Shown: in pieces, positions 8,803-17,771 of the stretch | How positions within the stretch are numbered: position 1 is the stretch's first letter | Layout of the letters: each line of letters opens with the position of its first letter | Assembly (NCBI RefSeq): GCF_001648595.1 | Contig: NZ_LBAW01000017.1 | Location: 1 to 64,000 of the forward strand | Direction: 5' to 3' | Source of the DNA: Legionella bozemanae | GTDB lineage: Bacteria; Pseudomonadota; Gammaproteobacteria; Legionellales; Legionellaceae | DNA: 64,000 nucleotides | Made by a program: the position numbers and the translations under genes | Notes under the pieces: generated by a model | What the model saw: only the letters and a program-made list of their open reading frames with translations | Databases searched by the model: none | What the model was told of the DNA's origin: nothing

Positions 8803-9069
8803 CTAACCCTCCTTCATCAACAGAAAAGATGAGTTTTCTTTATGCCCTGCTAAATCATCGTGCTGTTCTGTTTGATACTCAAGGATATCTCCAGGCTGAC
8901 ACTTGAGATAAGCACAAATCGCTTCCAATGTCGCGAAGCGTATTGCCTTAGCCTTGCCATTTTTTAAAATAGACAAATTCGCTTCAGTAATCCCTATTGC
9001 CTCTGCCAACTCCTTAAGCCGGCATTTGCGTTTTGCCATCATTACATCCAAATTAACAATAATTGACAC
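8803..9069 (-). CDS. XRE/Cro-type small regulator
   Basis: This 88-residue DNA-binding protein consists almost entirely of one Cro/C1 helix-turn-helix (residues about 10-70, with LKELAEAIGITEANLSILKNG as two helices and the turn), followed by an acidic tail. The GTG start has AAGGA 8 bases upstream, just after the stop of the membrane gene at 9081, so the two are one operon. HTH proteins of this type are regularly paired with DUF2975 membrane proteins. Target genes are unknown. Confidence 0.88.
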   Translation of the reverse strand: MSIIVNLDVMMAKRKCRLKELAEAIGITEANLSILKNGKAKAIRFATLEAICAYLKCQPGDILEYQTEQHDDLAGHKENSSFLLMKEG

Positions 9070-9080
9070 GAAAATATTCC

Positions 9081-9623
9081 TTAAATTGTTAATTGCGTTT
9101 CTGATTTTAGTTGATGTGCTTCTTGGATAATCCAGGAAGCAACTAAAATGATAAAAGCCGTAATTAAAGTAGATAAATTCGCTGAATTCAAGGTAATACT
9201 GGCAATGCGTTCACCTTTAGGATTATTAAAGGTAAGTGCTGCAGTCATTAAAGGTTGATAAAATAGCTGCACGACCTCCCCCAAAATCATGTAAATACTT
9301 ACTTGTTTAATTAATTTGATATTTTCCTCCTCAAACAGGTTTCCCTTTTCAAAAAGCCAAAATAGTTTGGCTAATTTATGGCAGATTAAAATAGTAATGG
9401 TCAACGGCATCCATTCGATCGCCAATATGACGACCCGATGCATCCAGGAAAAATGAGAGGGGTCACGAATTTGTTCTGCAGAAATTAAAGAAGACCAGGA
9501 TCCTATATAACACATCCAATCGAACTCAAATAAGATTAAGAACGTTGTAGTTAAAGGAATAAGCCAACAAAGAGTACGAAATAGCAGGTAAAGAATATGA
9601 CTGGTGTTTTTTATTTTTTTCAT
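9081..9623 (-). CDS. DUF2975 family membrane protein
   Basis: This is a 180-residue inner membrane protein with four hydrophobic segments (about 10-32, 63-85, 105-128 and 147-170). The central block with LAKLFWLFEKGNLFEEENI resembles the loop shared by DUF2975 proteins, which are commonly encoded with an XRE/YozG-like regulator, as here. The pair may form a membrane-linked regulatory switch; that is inference from gene pairing only. Confidence 0.8.
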   Translation of the reverse strand: MKKIKNTSHILYLLFRTLCWLIPLTTTFLILFEFDWMCYIGSWSSLISAEQIRDPSHFSWMHRVVILAIEWMPLTITILICHKLAKLFWLFEKGNLFEEENIKLIKQVSIYMILGEVVQLFYQPLMTAALTFNNPKGERIASITLNSANLSTLITAFIILVASWIIQEAHQLKSETQLTI

Positions 9624-9783
9624 GATAAATACCTATTGATAAATTCCTGTTAAATTATAACAAAAATTTATCGTTTATCAATAAAAATATATTCAATTAT
9701 AGATATTAATTCATGTGCTGCTCTCCACAATGATATAACAGCTAACAACCGAGGAGAGCCTAATAATAGTTCTAAATAGTATT

Positions 9784-11085
9784 TCAACTGAATGTGAGTG
9801 ATGTATTTGGTGCTAACCTATCAAGTTTTTCTTGCAAAAGACTTAGATTTTTAGGTACAACGATAAATTGGTAGTTATCATTTTGGAAGTTAACAGGAGC
9901 GGCGCCTACTTTAAGGTAACGTGCATTATTGCGTTTTTCCACCGTAAATCTATTTTCCGGTCTCTGATCAAAATCAATACAACCAGACTCTTCAAGGAAT
10001 GATAGCGCCGCAATTGTTTTTGGATCAACCATTGATACAGACCAAAACTTTTGGGTGCGGATATGCGGAAAAGGTCTCGTATAACTTCCTTCCCCACTAA
10101 CAATGACCAAATCCTGAATGTGTTTATCATTTGGAAAATGCTCTTTAATTAAAGCAAAAGCTCTTTCAAGTTGCTCTCCTTCTAAACGCACTTTTTCTTT
10201 ATTGGTAAAATACTTCTCTAAATGAGCTTTATTAATTGCTTTTATAATAATCGCTATTTGATTAGAATCTTCAGAGGACTTCACCTCATAAATTAAACTG
10301 CCTCCAAATTGGACAAAACCTGAAAGCTTTAATTGAGCATTTTTTCCTTTTACATCCTCTTTATCGAGAATAACTCTAAGATCGATTGGAAATTCTGGAC
10401 TACTGGATTGAAAATAAAGTGCAAACTCATTAGTCATCGGCAAATCACAAAATTGATTTAGCATACTCTTAATCTCATGAAAATCTTTTTGATCTTGAGA
10501 TGCAATGAAGTCTATGATAGAAAAATTATCACCAGAATTATTTCTGCTATAGGTGATTACATCTTTATCCTCTTCGGAAGGCGGTTCTTTGAGCATTTGC
10601 AAATCCTGAATGGGATGCACTACTTGTTGACCAACAAGGACTTTAATATAGCTACAACGAATATTATGTAATCCTGTTCTGATAATAACAGAATTGACCT
10701 CTTGAGAATGCATATCTTCTGTAGGAAGTTGAAAATTAATTTTAGTATTATTAAGAAATTCAGGATAAGCAACATCGGTAATAATGAATGTAGATTGATT
10801 GGTCTCGTCATTAATTTTTTCTTCAAATTTAATGAGATTGTAGTTATTTTGTAATAAGGTTAAACGTCTTCTTATTTCTATTGCCTTAGGGTCTGAGGTT
10901 GTTAAAGGATGTGCAGTCCTCAAATCAGTTAACGCCCCATCCTCATGGGAACGACTCGTTGATTCGCCTATGTTAAATCCACTTTCAGTTAATCCCATTA
11001 ATTGATTGATTCTGATTTTAACATCGGTAATCGCCGAAGAACCATCCGCAGTCATCATGGAAATGAGTTCAATAATTGATTTCAT
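9784..11085 (-). CDS. Orphan protein (433 aa), possible Dot/Icm effector
   Basis: I do not recognise a family. The protein is soluble and hydrophilic, with no signal peptide or membrane segment, and mixes helical stretches (1-30, 330-365) with beta-rich parts (100-200, 280-320). The ATG is preceded by AGGG at good spacing. It stands alone with AT-rich flanks on both sides. Size, composition, isolation and a C-terminal tail ending in hydrophobic and small residues (NTSLTFS) are like many Legionella secreted effectors. This is circumstantial, and the tail lacks a clear run of glutamates. Confidence 0.6.
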   Translation of the reverse strand: MKSIIELISMMTADGSSAITDVKIRINQLMGLTESGFNIGESTSRSHEDGALTDLRTAHPLTTSDPKAIEIRRRLTLLQNNYNLIKFEEKINDETNQSTFIITDVAYPEFLNNTKINFQLPTEDMHSQEVNSVIIRTGLHNIRCSYIKVLVGQQVVHPIQDLQMLKEPPSEEDKDVITYSRNNSGDNFSIIDFIASQDQKDFHEIKSMLNQFCDLPMTNEFALYFQSSSPEFPIDLRVILDKEDVKGKNAQLKLSGFVQFGGSLIYEVKSSEDSNQIAIIIKAINKAHLEKYFTNKEKVRLEGEQLERAFALIKEHFPNDKHIQDLVIVSGEGSYTRPFPHIRTQKFWSVSMVDPKTIAALSFLEESGCIDFDQRPENRFTVEKRNNARYLKVGAAPVNFQNDNYQFIVVPKNLSLLQEKLDRLAPNTSLTFS

Positions 11086-11377
11086 AAAATGTTACCCTCG
11101 CCTTTGTTTAAAAAATAAAAACCCCAAAACTTGAGCAAATAATATTTAAATTAGATTAAAAAATGAATATCTATTCAAAAAATATTCCATATATTTTTAA
11201 CTACAGCAATACATACCTAAAACCGATTCTTTTCTATGAAAAGAAATTTCATTACAAAAATCAGCACAAAAATCAAAACCCATTGTGACTTTACCCAATA
11301 CACTAAGACATAGGGCTGGGTATCTTGACTAAAATCAGTTAACATGGAGCATTAAATAACAAATTCGTGTTTCCTAT

Positions 11378-12130
11378 ATGGCTGATCAAGAAAAAGAAAC
11401 TCATTTTGGTTACTCTACGGTTGCCTGGGATGAGAAAGAAAAGAAAGTAGCAGAAGTTTTTCATTCCGTAGCAAAAAACTATGATGTGATGAATGATTTA
11501 ATGTCTTTAGGTATCCACCATCTGTGGAAACGCTATACCGTAGAGCGTAGCCAAGTACGCCCTGGACAATTTGTTTTGGATTTAGCAGGAGGCAGTGGGG
11601 ATCTAACCCGTTTGTTATGCAAAAAAGTCGGCGATTCAGGCCGTGTTGTTCTAGCGGATATTAATTCTGCCATGCTTAATGTAGGACGTAATCGCCTATT
11701 GGATGAAGGCTTATATAAAAACATTGATTACGTACAAGGTAACGCACAATGTCTTCCTTTTGCTGATAATAGTTTTCATTGCATTACCATGGGATTTGGC
11801 TTAAGAAATGTGACGGATAAGGAAGAAGCGCTTCGTTCGATGTATCGTGTATGCAAGCCCGGTGGAAAATTAATGATTCTTGAATTCTCAACCCCCACAT
11901 TTCCCGGCTTAAAACCTATTTATGACTGGTATTCGTTTAATATTTTACCTAAAATAGGAGGGTTTATTGCGCAAGACAAAGCCAGTTATCAATACCTTGC
12001 TGAATCCATACGCATGCACCCGAATCAAACCAAACTAAAAGAAATGATTGAACATGCGGGATTTGAAGATTGTCATTATGATAATCTAAGCGGCGGCATA
12101 GTTGCCTTGCACATTGCCTATAAATATTGA
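11378..12130 (+). CDS. ubiE: Ubiquinone/menaquinone C-methyltransferase
   Basis: This SAM-dependent enzyme methylates the quinone ring in ubiquinone synthesis. It is 250 residues, the normal length. The sequence shows the UbiE N-terminal block ([20 protein letters not shown] at about 29-48), motif [12 protein letters not shown], and the later block [21 protein letters not shown]. It is the first gene of ubiE-ubiJ-ubiB-tatA-tatB, the same order as in E. coli. Confidence 0.97.
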   Translation: MADQEKETHFGYSTVAWDEKEKKVAEVFHSVAKNYDVMNDLMSLGIHHLWKRYTVERSQVRPGQFVLDLAGGSGDLTRLLCKKVGDSGRVVLADINSAMLNVGRNRLLDEGLYKNIDYVQGNAQCLPFADNSFHCITMGFGLRNVTDKEEALRSMYRVCKPGGKLMILEFSTPTFPGLKPIYDWYSFNILPKIGGFIAQDKASYQYLAESIRMHPNQTKLKEMIEHAGFEDCHYDNLSGGIVALHIAYKY

Positions 12131-12137
12131 GTGCATT

Positions 12138-12755
12138 ATGTTAAAAAAATATTCTCTAAAGGCGCTTCAAATAGCCATTAACAAAGCCGCAAGACTGGAT
12201 GAACACATGCCGGCCAAGCTGCAAGCGCTTGATAATAAAACTCTTGAGATGATTATAAGCCCGTTAAATGTCAATTTTTTTATCCTTTTTAAAGACGGGG
12301 AAATCATCTTGCTGGATAGCTACGATAGAGGAGCAGACACAATCATTCATAGCAATCCTTTAGGTTTAATCAGGCTAAGTTTATTACCTGCATCTAAGGC
12401 ACGCTCTTTATTTAATGATAAGATCCGCATGACTGGCGATACCGAATTAGGGCAACACGTAAAAAAACTGTTTGATGAAATGGATATCGATTGGGAAGGG
12501 CATCTGGCTCACTTTACCGGTGATGTGGTTGCTCATCAGATTGGTTCTTTTGTCCGTAAAGGAATGGCATTCAAAAAGAGATTGGATGATTCCATGCGTC
12601 AAAATATGTCTGAATACTTGCAAGAAGAGTTGCGACTGTTTCCTACAAAATATGAACTGGAAGATTTTTTTGTTGAAGTCGATGAGTTATCCTTAAGTGT
12701 CGAGCGCTTGCAGGCTCATATAAATCAACTAATAAGCCGCTATGAAATCCATTAA
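12138..12755 (+). CDS. ubiJ: Ubiquinone biosynthesis accessory factor UbiJ
   Basis: This 205-residue lipid-binding factor has an SCP2-like fold in the first 110 residues and a helical C-terminal part (about 150-200) with a coiled-coil look. UbiJ helps assemble the soluble Ubi complex. The ATG at 12138 lies 7 bp after ubiE; a longer frame would overlap ubiE and is not needed. It overlaps ubiB by 14 bp. Confidence 0.9.
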   Translation: MLKKYSLKALQIAINKAARLDEHMPAKLQALDNKTLEMIISPLNVNFFILFKDGEIILLDSYDRGADTIIHSNPLGLIRLSLLPASKARSLFNDKIRMTGDTELGQHVKKLFDEMDIDWEGHLAHFTGDVVAHQIGSFVRKGMAFKKRLDDSMRQNMSEYLQEELRLFPTKYELEDFFVEVDELSLSVERLQAHINQLISRYEIH

Positions 12756-14391
12756 AAAACTCATTCGTCTTATCCATATCAATTACATCCTGGCCAAAAA
12801 TGGGCTAGATAATGTAGTAGTGTCGTTAAGATTGTTTGCACCCCTCCGGTTTATTGTATATTTAAATCCCTGGAACTGGTTTCGCAAAGAACAGCTAACA
12901 CACGGTGAAGCACTTCGTAAGTCATTGGAAGAGCTGGGGCCCATTTTTATCAAATTCGGTCAAGCACTTTCTACACGTCCTGATATTTTACCTCTAGATA
13001 TAGCAATTGAACTCAGCAAATTACAAGATAAAGTTCCGCCATTCTCCAGCGAAAAAGCAATGGCGATTATTGAAAAGGTCTATGGTTTGTCGCCTTATGA
13101 AGTTTTTGCCGAATTTGATTCAATCCCCTTGGCATCGGCCTCTATGGCGCAAGTACATGCGGCAACCTTGAAAACAGGGGAAGAGGTGATTGTCAAAGTG
13201 CTTCGACCTAACATGCGACGCATTATTGAGCAAGACTTGAGCATTATGCATACTATTGCAAAATGGGCGGATCGCTATTGGCCTGAGATTAGACGTTTAA
13301 AGCCCAAGGAAATTGTAACAGAGTTTGAACACACCTTACTTGATGAGCTCGACTTGTTAAGAGAAGCAGCCAATGCCGCTCAATTAAGGCGTAACTTTGA
13401 ACATTCCCCCATATTGTATATTCCCGAAGTATATTGGGACTATTCCCATTCCAACGTCATGGTACTCGAACGAATCCATGGCATACCTGTATCCGATATA
13501 GCCAGTTTACAGGCTCATGGGGTTGATATCAAAAAACTGGCTGAACGCGGCGTAGAAATTTTCTTTACGCAAGTATTTCGTGATTGTTTTTTTCATGCAG
13601 ACATGCACCCAGGAAATATTTTTGTTTCTTATAAAAATCCCAAAGAACCGCAATATATCTGCATCGATTTTGGGATCATGGGCACATTAAACGATAATGA
13701 CAAACGGTATTTAGCTGAAAATCTCTTAGCTTTTTTTAATCGCGATTACCGACGTGTAGCCGAGTTGCATGTTGAGTCCGGTTGGGTTGCCCGTGATACC
13801 CGGGTTGATGAATTTGAAAGCAGTATTCGTACCGTATGCGAGCCTATTTTTGAACGACCTTTAAAAGATATTTCATTTGCGCAAGTTGTATTGCGCCTTT
13901 TTCAGGTTGCTCGACGCTTTCATATGGAAGTACAACCCCAATTGGTTTTATTGCAAAAAACATTGCTTGCGGTAGAAGGTTTAGGACGTCAACTCTACCC
14001 GGATTTGGATTTATGGGCCACTGCCAAACCCTTTCTCGAAAAGTGGGTGAGAGATCAAATCGGCCCCAAAGCATTCTTTACGCAATTAAAAAAGAATCTA
14101 CCCTTTTTTGCGGAACAATTACCGCATATGCCCAAACTGCTCTTTGATTTTCTAGAGCTTAAAAAAGAAGAATTAATAATAAATAAAGAGCGTGCTAATG
14201 CACAGTCAGAAAATGAAAAACCAGCAGTACACTGGAACAGCGTTGCAATTGGTGCAGGACTTTCTTTTCTTTTAGTAAGCCTGCTGGACTATTTGCATTT
14301 TATCCACCATAAACAGCTCGCTCCTCTGGCTCTTGCCGGGGCTATTTTAACGGGGCTGTTTGTACTTTTTAACCGTAGTGCGAGGAACTAA
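12742..14391 (+). CDS. ubiB: UbiB, atypical kinase-like ubiquinone biosynthesis protein
   Basis: This 549-residue member of the ABC1/ADCK/UbiB family has the KxGQ motif ([15 protein letters not shown] near residue 72), the alanine/serine-rich nucleotide loop ([10 protein letters not shown] near 132), [16 protein letters not shown] near 289 and CIDFG near 308. Two membrane segments close the protein (about 495-540). It supports lipid extraction or ATP-dependent steps in ubiquinone synthesis at the membrane. It follows ubiJ with a short overlap and ends 1 bp before tatA. Confidence 0.96.
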   Translation: MKSIKKLIRLIHINYILAKNGLDNVVVSLRLFAPLRFIVYLNPWNWFRKEQLTHGEALRKSLEELGPIFIKFGQALSTRPDILPLDIAIELSKLQDKVPPFSSEKAMAIIEKVYGLSPYEVFAEFDSIPLASASMAQVHAATLKTGEEVIVKVLRPNMRRIIEQDLSIMHTIAKWADRYWPEIRRLKPKEIVTEFEHTLLDELDLLREAANAAQLRRNFEHSPILYIPEVYWDYSHSNVMVLERIHGIPVSDIASLQAHGVDIKKLAERGVEIFFTQVFRDCFFHADMHPGNIFVSYKNPKEPQYICIDFGIMGTLNDNDKRYLAENLLAFFNRDYRRVAELHVESGWVARDTRVDEFESSIRTVCEPIFERPLKDISFAQVVLRLFQVARRFHMEVQPQLVLLQKTLLAVEGLGRQLYPDLDLWATAKPFLEKWVRDQIGPKAFFTQLKKNLPFFAEQLPHMPKLLFDFLELKKEELIINKERANAQSENEKPAVHWNSVAIGAGLSFLLVSLLDYLHFIHHKQLAPLALAGAILTGLFVLFNRSARN

Positions 14392-14392
14392 C

Positions 14393-14578
14393 ATGGGACT
14401 AAGCGGCATCAGCCCTCTTTCATTATTATTAATTCTGGTTATTGTTATTGCTCTTTTTGGTACTTCCAAATTAAAAACTATAGGCACAGATCTTGGTGAG
14501 GCAATTAGAAATTTCCGCAAGGCCTTGAATGAAGAGCAAACAAATGAACCACCAAAAGAGGATAATAAATCCTTATGA
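14393..14578 (+). CDS. tatA: Twin-arginine translocase subunit TatA
   Basis: This 61-residue protein has one N-terminal membrane helix, the FGTSKLK hinge, an amphipathic helix (GTDLGEAIRNFRKAL) and a charged tail, exactly the TatA plan. The ATG at 14393 is chosen because the longer frame runs into ubiB. It overlaps tatB by 4 bp (ATGA). Confidence 0.93.
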   Translation: MGLSGISPLSLLLILVIVIALFGTSKLKTIGTDLGEAIRNFRKALNEEQTNEPPKEDNKSL

Positions 14579-14808
14579 GCGGTGGTGAACTTCTGGTCAT
14601 TTTTATTGTTGCCCTTATTGTATTTGGGCCTAAGAAACTTCTCATGCTGGCAACACATTTGGGGTTATTAATAAGAAAACTGAACCAGCTCAAAGCCCAG
14701 GCCGCTTTGATCTGGCAACAGCAGCTTAATGCTCTGCAGTTGCAAGAAAATCAACGCAAGGCAAAAGAAGCAGATGAGCAATATAAAAAAGAAGAACAAG
14801 CACCTTAA
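14575..14808 (+). CDS. tatB: Twin-arginine translocase subunit TatB
   Basis: This 77-residue protein has a membrane helix with a Glu near residue 5, the FGPKKL hinge and a longer amphipathic/coiled tail rich in Gln, Lys and Glu, as in TatB. It is short compared with E. coli TatB (171), as is usual in Legionella relatives. The third subunit gene, tatC, is not next to it but at 33975. Confidence 0.85.
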   Translation: MSGGELLVIFIVALIVFGPKKLLMLATHLGLLIRKLNQLKAQAALIWQQQLNALQLQENQRKAKEADEQYKKEEQAP

Positions 14809-14857
14809 ATTTATTCTTACTGAGGCTTCGCACTGAGGGTATCGTCAGTTTATCTTC

Positions 14858-14940
14858 CTACGTCCCGCGGCTTGTCCGCGGGATCTAGAAAGTTTGCAAT
14901 AAAACTGGATCCCTCAGAGTTTGGCCTCTGCTTCCCGTTG
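14858..14940. repeat. Family-A dispersed element
   Basis: The left arm CTACGTCCCGCGGCTTGTCC plus GCGGGATCTA is intact at 14858-14887. The right half (TGGATCCC and beyond) is degraded. It lies between the convergent tatB and LysR genes. Confidence 0.7.
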
Positions 14941-14983
14941 GGGGCTCATCGATTGAAGTATTTTAAAATATAGGCAGCATAGT

Positions 14984-15877
14984 TCACTGTTCAAATTTTA
15001 CAATATTTTTATTGTTCAAATCCTGCCATAACTTTTCTGCAACCGGACCGCGGGCTGGTTTTTGCAATCGTATTGCACCCATGGTAATTAATCGTCTATC
15101 AAAATGATTTCCTTGCAAGCACTGCAGTCGACCATCTGCTAATTCTTGGGTAATCATATGTAATGGCAACCGCCCCCAACCAAGGCCTGCCACGATAATA
15201 TCTTTTTTGGCCATAACATCGCTTACTGTCCAGCGGCGCGCATGCTCAACAACCCCAAATGAAAAATCAGACTGTGATGAATCGCGCAGAATAACTTGCA
15301 TGCATTCAGAAAGAGTATCCAGATCGTCTAATTGTTTGCCGTAATAATGGATAAATTCAGGAGATGCTACTGCGATTAGGAACTCAGAACGCAGCGGTAT
15401 CACTTCGACGGCCTTCTTGGTGATCAAATTTTCGCTAATAATTAAGTCTGCTTGATTTCTTAATAAGCGCTCACAAGCACCGCCAAGTGATTCTGTTAGA
15501 AAATGAAATTGTGTATTAGGAAAACTGTAAATCCAATGCCGTAATAGATTTTTCAAGCTTGCTAAAGGGAAAAAAATATCGATAGCAATCGTAATATCGC
15601 TTTCCGCCTCGGACTGGAGCTGTTCTGCAAATTGGCTAATGTTCTTCCAATGGCCAATTAAAGACTGAGCGCGACAAAACAGTTTTTCTCCTTCTGCCGT
15701 TAATACAGGTCGATAGTGGCTGCGATCAAACAATACCAAATTGAGTTGTTCCTCCAGCTTTTTTATCGACGAAGTGATTGCCGGTTGGGTTTTAAATAAA
15801 GCGCGCGTTGCCGCGTTAAACCCACCGTATTCAACGACAACAACAAAAACGCGCAGGGCATCAAAATCAATATCCAT
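14984..15877 (-). CDS. LysR-type regulator of the isonitrile cluster
   Basis: This 297-residue LysR family regulator has a winged helix-turn-helix in residues 1-60 (QPAITSSIKKLEEQLNLVLF is the recognition part) and a periplasmic-binding-like co-inducer domain from about 90 on. It is transcribed divergently from pvcA with 191 bp between the starts, the classical arrangement for a LysR protein controlling its neighbour. The dyad at 15897-15911 is a candidate operator for both genes. The inducer is unknown. Confidence 0.93.
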   Translation of the reverse strand: MDIDFDALRVFVVVVEYGGFNAATRALFKTQPAITSSIKKLEEQLNLVLFDRSHYRPVLTAEGEKLFCRAQSLIGHWKNISQFAEQLQSEAESDITIAIDIFFPLASLKNLLRHWIYSFPNTQFHFLTESLGGACERLLRNQADLIISENLITKKAVEVIPLRSEFLIAVASPEFIHYYGKQLDDLDTLSECMQVILRDSSQSDFSFGVVEHARRWTVSDVMAKKDIIVAGLGWGRLPLHMITQELADGRLQCLQGNHFDRRLITMGAIRLQKPARGPVAEKLWQDLNNKNIVKFEQ

Positions 15878-15896
15878 AAATTTATATTATAGAGTT

Positions 15897-15911
15897 TATT
15901 AAAACTTAATA
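15897..15911. promoter_or_regulatory. Candidate LysR operator dyad
   Basis: TATTAA-AAC-TTAATA is a perfect 6-bp inverted repeat with a 3-bp spacer and contains two T-N11-A matches, the generic LysR-box form. It lies 20 bp upstream of the LysR start and on the pvcA side of the divergent region. Confidence 0.45.
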
Positions 15912-15960
15912 TTATCAATTTATAAAGATTTTGCCTAATCTGTTTACTCCAATGGAAAAC

Positions 15961-16044
15961 GTAGCCTGGGTGGCAGTGAAGCGGAACCCGGGTTGCGACT
16001 CTAACTCCCACGCCCTGGGTTTCGCTTCGCTGCACCCAGGCTAC
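15961..16044. repeat. Family-D palindrome in the pvcA leader
   Basis: This 84-bp near-perfect palindrome has arms of about 32 bp beginning GTAGCCTGGGTGGCAGTGAA and ending CTGCACCCAGGCTAC. It ends 24 bp before the pvcA start codon, so it would be part of the transcript if the promoter lies in the divergent region. Other copies are at 22832, 41845, 54448 and 61358. Confidence 0.85.
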
Positions 16045-16068
16045 AAGGAAAGCAATTGGAGGCAAAAT

Positions 16069-17001
16069 ATGTCAATGAGGTCCGTTCAAAAGACAACAAC
16101 TGCATTATTAAACTTATTATTCAATCAAAGACGAGTTAGTGAATTAACCGAAAAACAGTGCTCTGGAATTTTATGTCCTGAATGCACGCGCCATCCACAG
16201 CAAAAAATTCAACAAGCAGTCACTGAGCAAAGAATACTTACTTTAATTCTTCCTGCCTTCCCCGCAAAATCAGCCAACAGGCAGAAAACTCTGTCAGAGA
16301 AACCCGATCGAGGTGAAATTATTGGCTTAAGCAATCTGAACCAACTCTGTCAAAGCATGCAGGAAGTTTATCCAGTAGGGGTAAAGTTAATTATTTGTTC
16401 TGATGGTCGTGTATTTAATGATTTGGTTTTAGTGAATGATTTGCATGTGGATGTGTACCAAAAAGGAATTCAACACATCATTGCGGATTATCAACTAAAC
16501 CATTTAGCAACTTTTTCACTTGATGATGTCTATCCCTATCATAACTATCAAATCATGCGTGAATCATTAATGATCGAGTTTGGACAATCTTTAGGCGAAT
16601 TAAAAAAACATATAGCAACCGCACAGAGTGCGCGTTATCAATTTAATGGTATTCATCGTTTTATTGTTGAAGATCAACTTGCCTTGAAGCCAGGACAAAC
16701 GAAAAACAGAATACGTCAGGAAGCCAAACACATTGCTTATGAGGTAATCCGCCGCTCGAATGCATGGTCACAATTGCTCGCCCATTATTTTCCCCAATCC
16801 GTACGTTTATCGATTCACCCGCAACCTTGCGGCTCAGAAAAAATGGGAATTCACTTTCTTCCTGTAACAAATCGTTGGAGCACTCCCTGGCATAGTGTTT
16901 TACTTAAAAACGCGCAAGGATGGCAATTAGTAAAAAGAGAGGACGCGGAGCGGCTGGGAGCTCGATTAAATGATGATCATTATGTCTTGGAGGCATGCTA
17001 A
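16069..17001 (+). CDS. pvcA: Isonitrile synthase, PvcA/IsnA family
   Basis: Enzymes of this family turn the amino group of tyrosine or tryptophan into an isonitrile using ribulose 5-phosphate as carbon source. The 310-residue product shows the family's LILPAFPAKSANRQK (about 60-75), the GVKLIICSDGRVFND block (about 150-165) and an R-rich middle part. The ATG at 16069 has GGAGG 6 bases upstream. The longer frame starting at 15931 translates a palindromic repeat and is rejected. It overlaps pvcB by one base (TAATG). The amino acid substrate cannot be read from the sequence. Confidence 0.88.
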   Translation: MSMRSVQKTTTALLNLLFNQRRVSELTEKQCSGILCPECTRHPQQKIQQAVTEQRILTLILPAFPAKSANRQKTLSEKPDRGEIIGLSNLNQLCQSMQEVYPVGVKLIICSDGRVFNDLVLVNDLHVDVYQKGIQHIIADYQLNHLATFSLDDVYPYHNYQIMRESLMIEFGQSLGELKKHIATAQSARYQFNGIHRFIVEDQLALKPGQTKNRIRQEAKHIAYEVIRRSNAWSQLLAHYFPQSVRLSIHPQPCGSEKMGIHFLPVTNRWSTPWHSVLLKNAQGWQLVKREDAERLGARLNDDHYVLEAC

Positions 17002-17771
17002 TGAATAATGCAAAATTATTTACCCCCTATCTGATCCAAGCAGAAACAAATGCAAATTTGACTGCTCTACCGTTAAAAAAGCTTTTAGATCAGGTAACTC
17101 ATCATAAAATTGTCCTTTTACGTGGTTTCAAACCTCTTGAGCGCGATGCGTTACTTAATTATTGCCAAAGCCAAGCACAATTACTTTCCTGGGATTTTGG
17201 GCCGGTAATGGAAATGAAAGTAGACAAACAGCCCAAAAACTATTTATTTACTGAAGGGGATGTCCCCTTGCACTGGGACGGAGCTTTTCATCAAGAGCCT
17301 CGTTTTTTATTCTTTAATTGTCTGCAAGCACCTAAGGTTGGAAACGGTGGCGAAACCGTATTTGTAAACACTGAGACGGTTTGGAAGACCGCAAGCGAAT
17401 CACAAAAAAATGAATGGCAACACTATTCTCTCTCATTTCATACTGAGAAGTTAGCACATTATGGGGGGGCCATTACGCGTCATTTAATCAATATTCATCC
17501 CGATACGAAACAGGTGATTTTACGCTTTGCTGAACCTGTAGGGGAAGATTATTTAAATCCTGTACACGTCAAAATAATTGGTAAAAGCGAGGACGAATCA
17601 CATGCTATTTTATCCTCTTTAAGCCAGAGCATGCGAATCCCTCAACACCTCTACCAGCACGAATGGCAAGAAGGTGATTTTTTACTCGCGGATAATTTCT
17701 CGCTTTTACATGGCCGCAATTCATTTCACTACCATAGTCCAAGACATTTAAGAAGGATCCAAATATTATGA
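17001..17771 (+). CDS. pvcB: Fe(II)/2-oxoglutarate dioxygenase, PvcB/IsnB family
   Basis: This 256-residue TauD-fold oxygenase acts on the amino-acid isonitrile, normally by decarboxylation-desaturation to a vinyl isonitrile. The iron triad is visible as HWD (in VPLHWDGAFH, about 89-91) and the distal His in LLHGRNSFH, with a following Arg for 2-oxoglutarate. The ATG at 17001 has TTGGAGG 8 bases upstream; an ATG 6 bases earlier is too close to it. Stop-start overlaps on both sides couple it to pvcA and to the P450. Confidence 0.88.
   Translation: MNNAKLFTPYLIQAETNANLTALPLKKLLDQVTHHKIVLLRGFKPLERDALLNYCQSQAQLLSWDFGPVMEMKVDKQPKNYLFTEGDVPLHWDGAFHQEPRFLFFNCLQAPKVGNGGETVFVNTETVWKTASESQKNEWQHYSLSFHTEKLAHYGGAITRHLINIHPDTKQVILRFAEPVGEDYLNPVHVKIIGKSEDESHAILSSLSQSMRIPQHLYQHEWQEGDFLLADNFSLLHGRNSFHYHSPRHLRRIQIL

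Noticed and set aside
15010..15030. tRNA-like GTTCAAATCC motif
   Set aside because: It lies inside the LysR coding sequence, and no cloverleaf partner arms are present. No tRNA gene was found in the window.
15931..16068. N-terminal extension of pvcA by 46 codons
   Set aside because: It reads through a palindromic repeat, and the ATG at 16069 has an ideal ribosome site.
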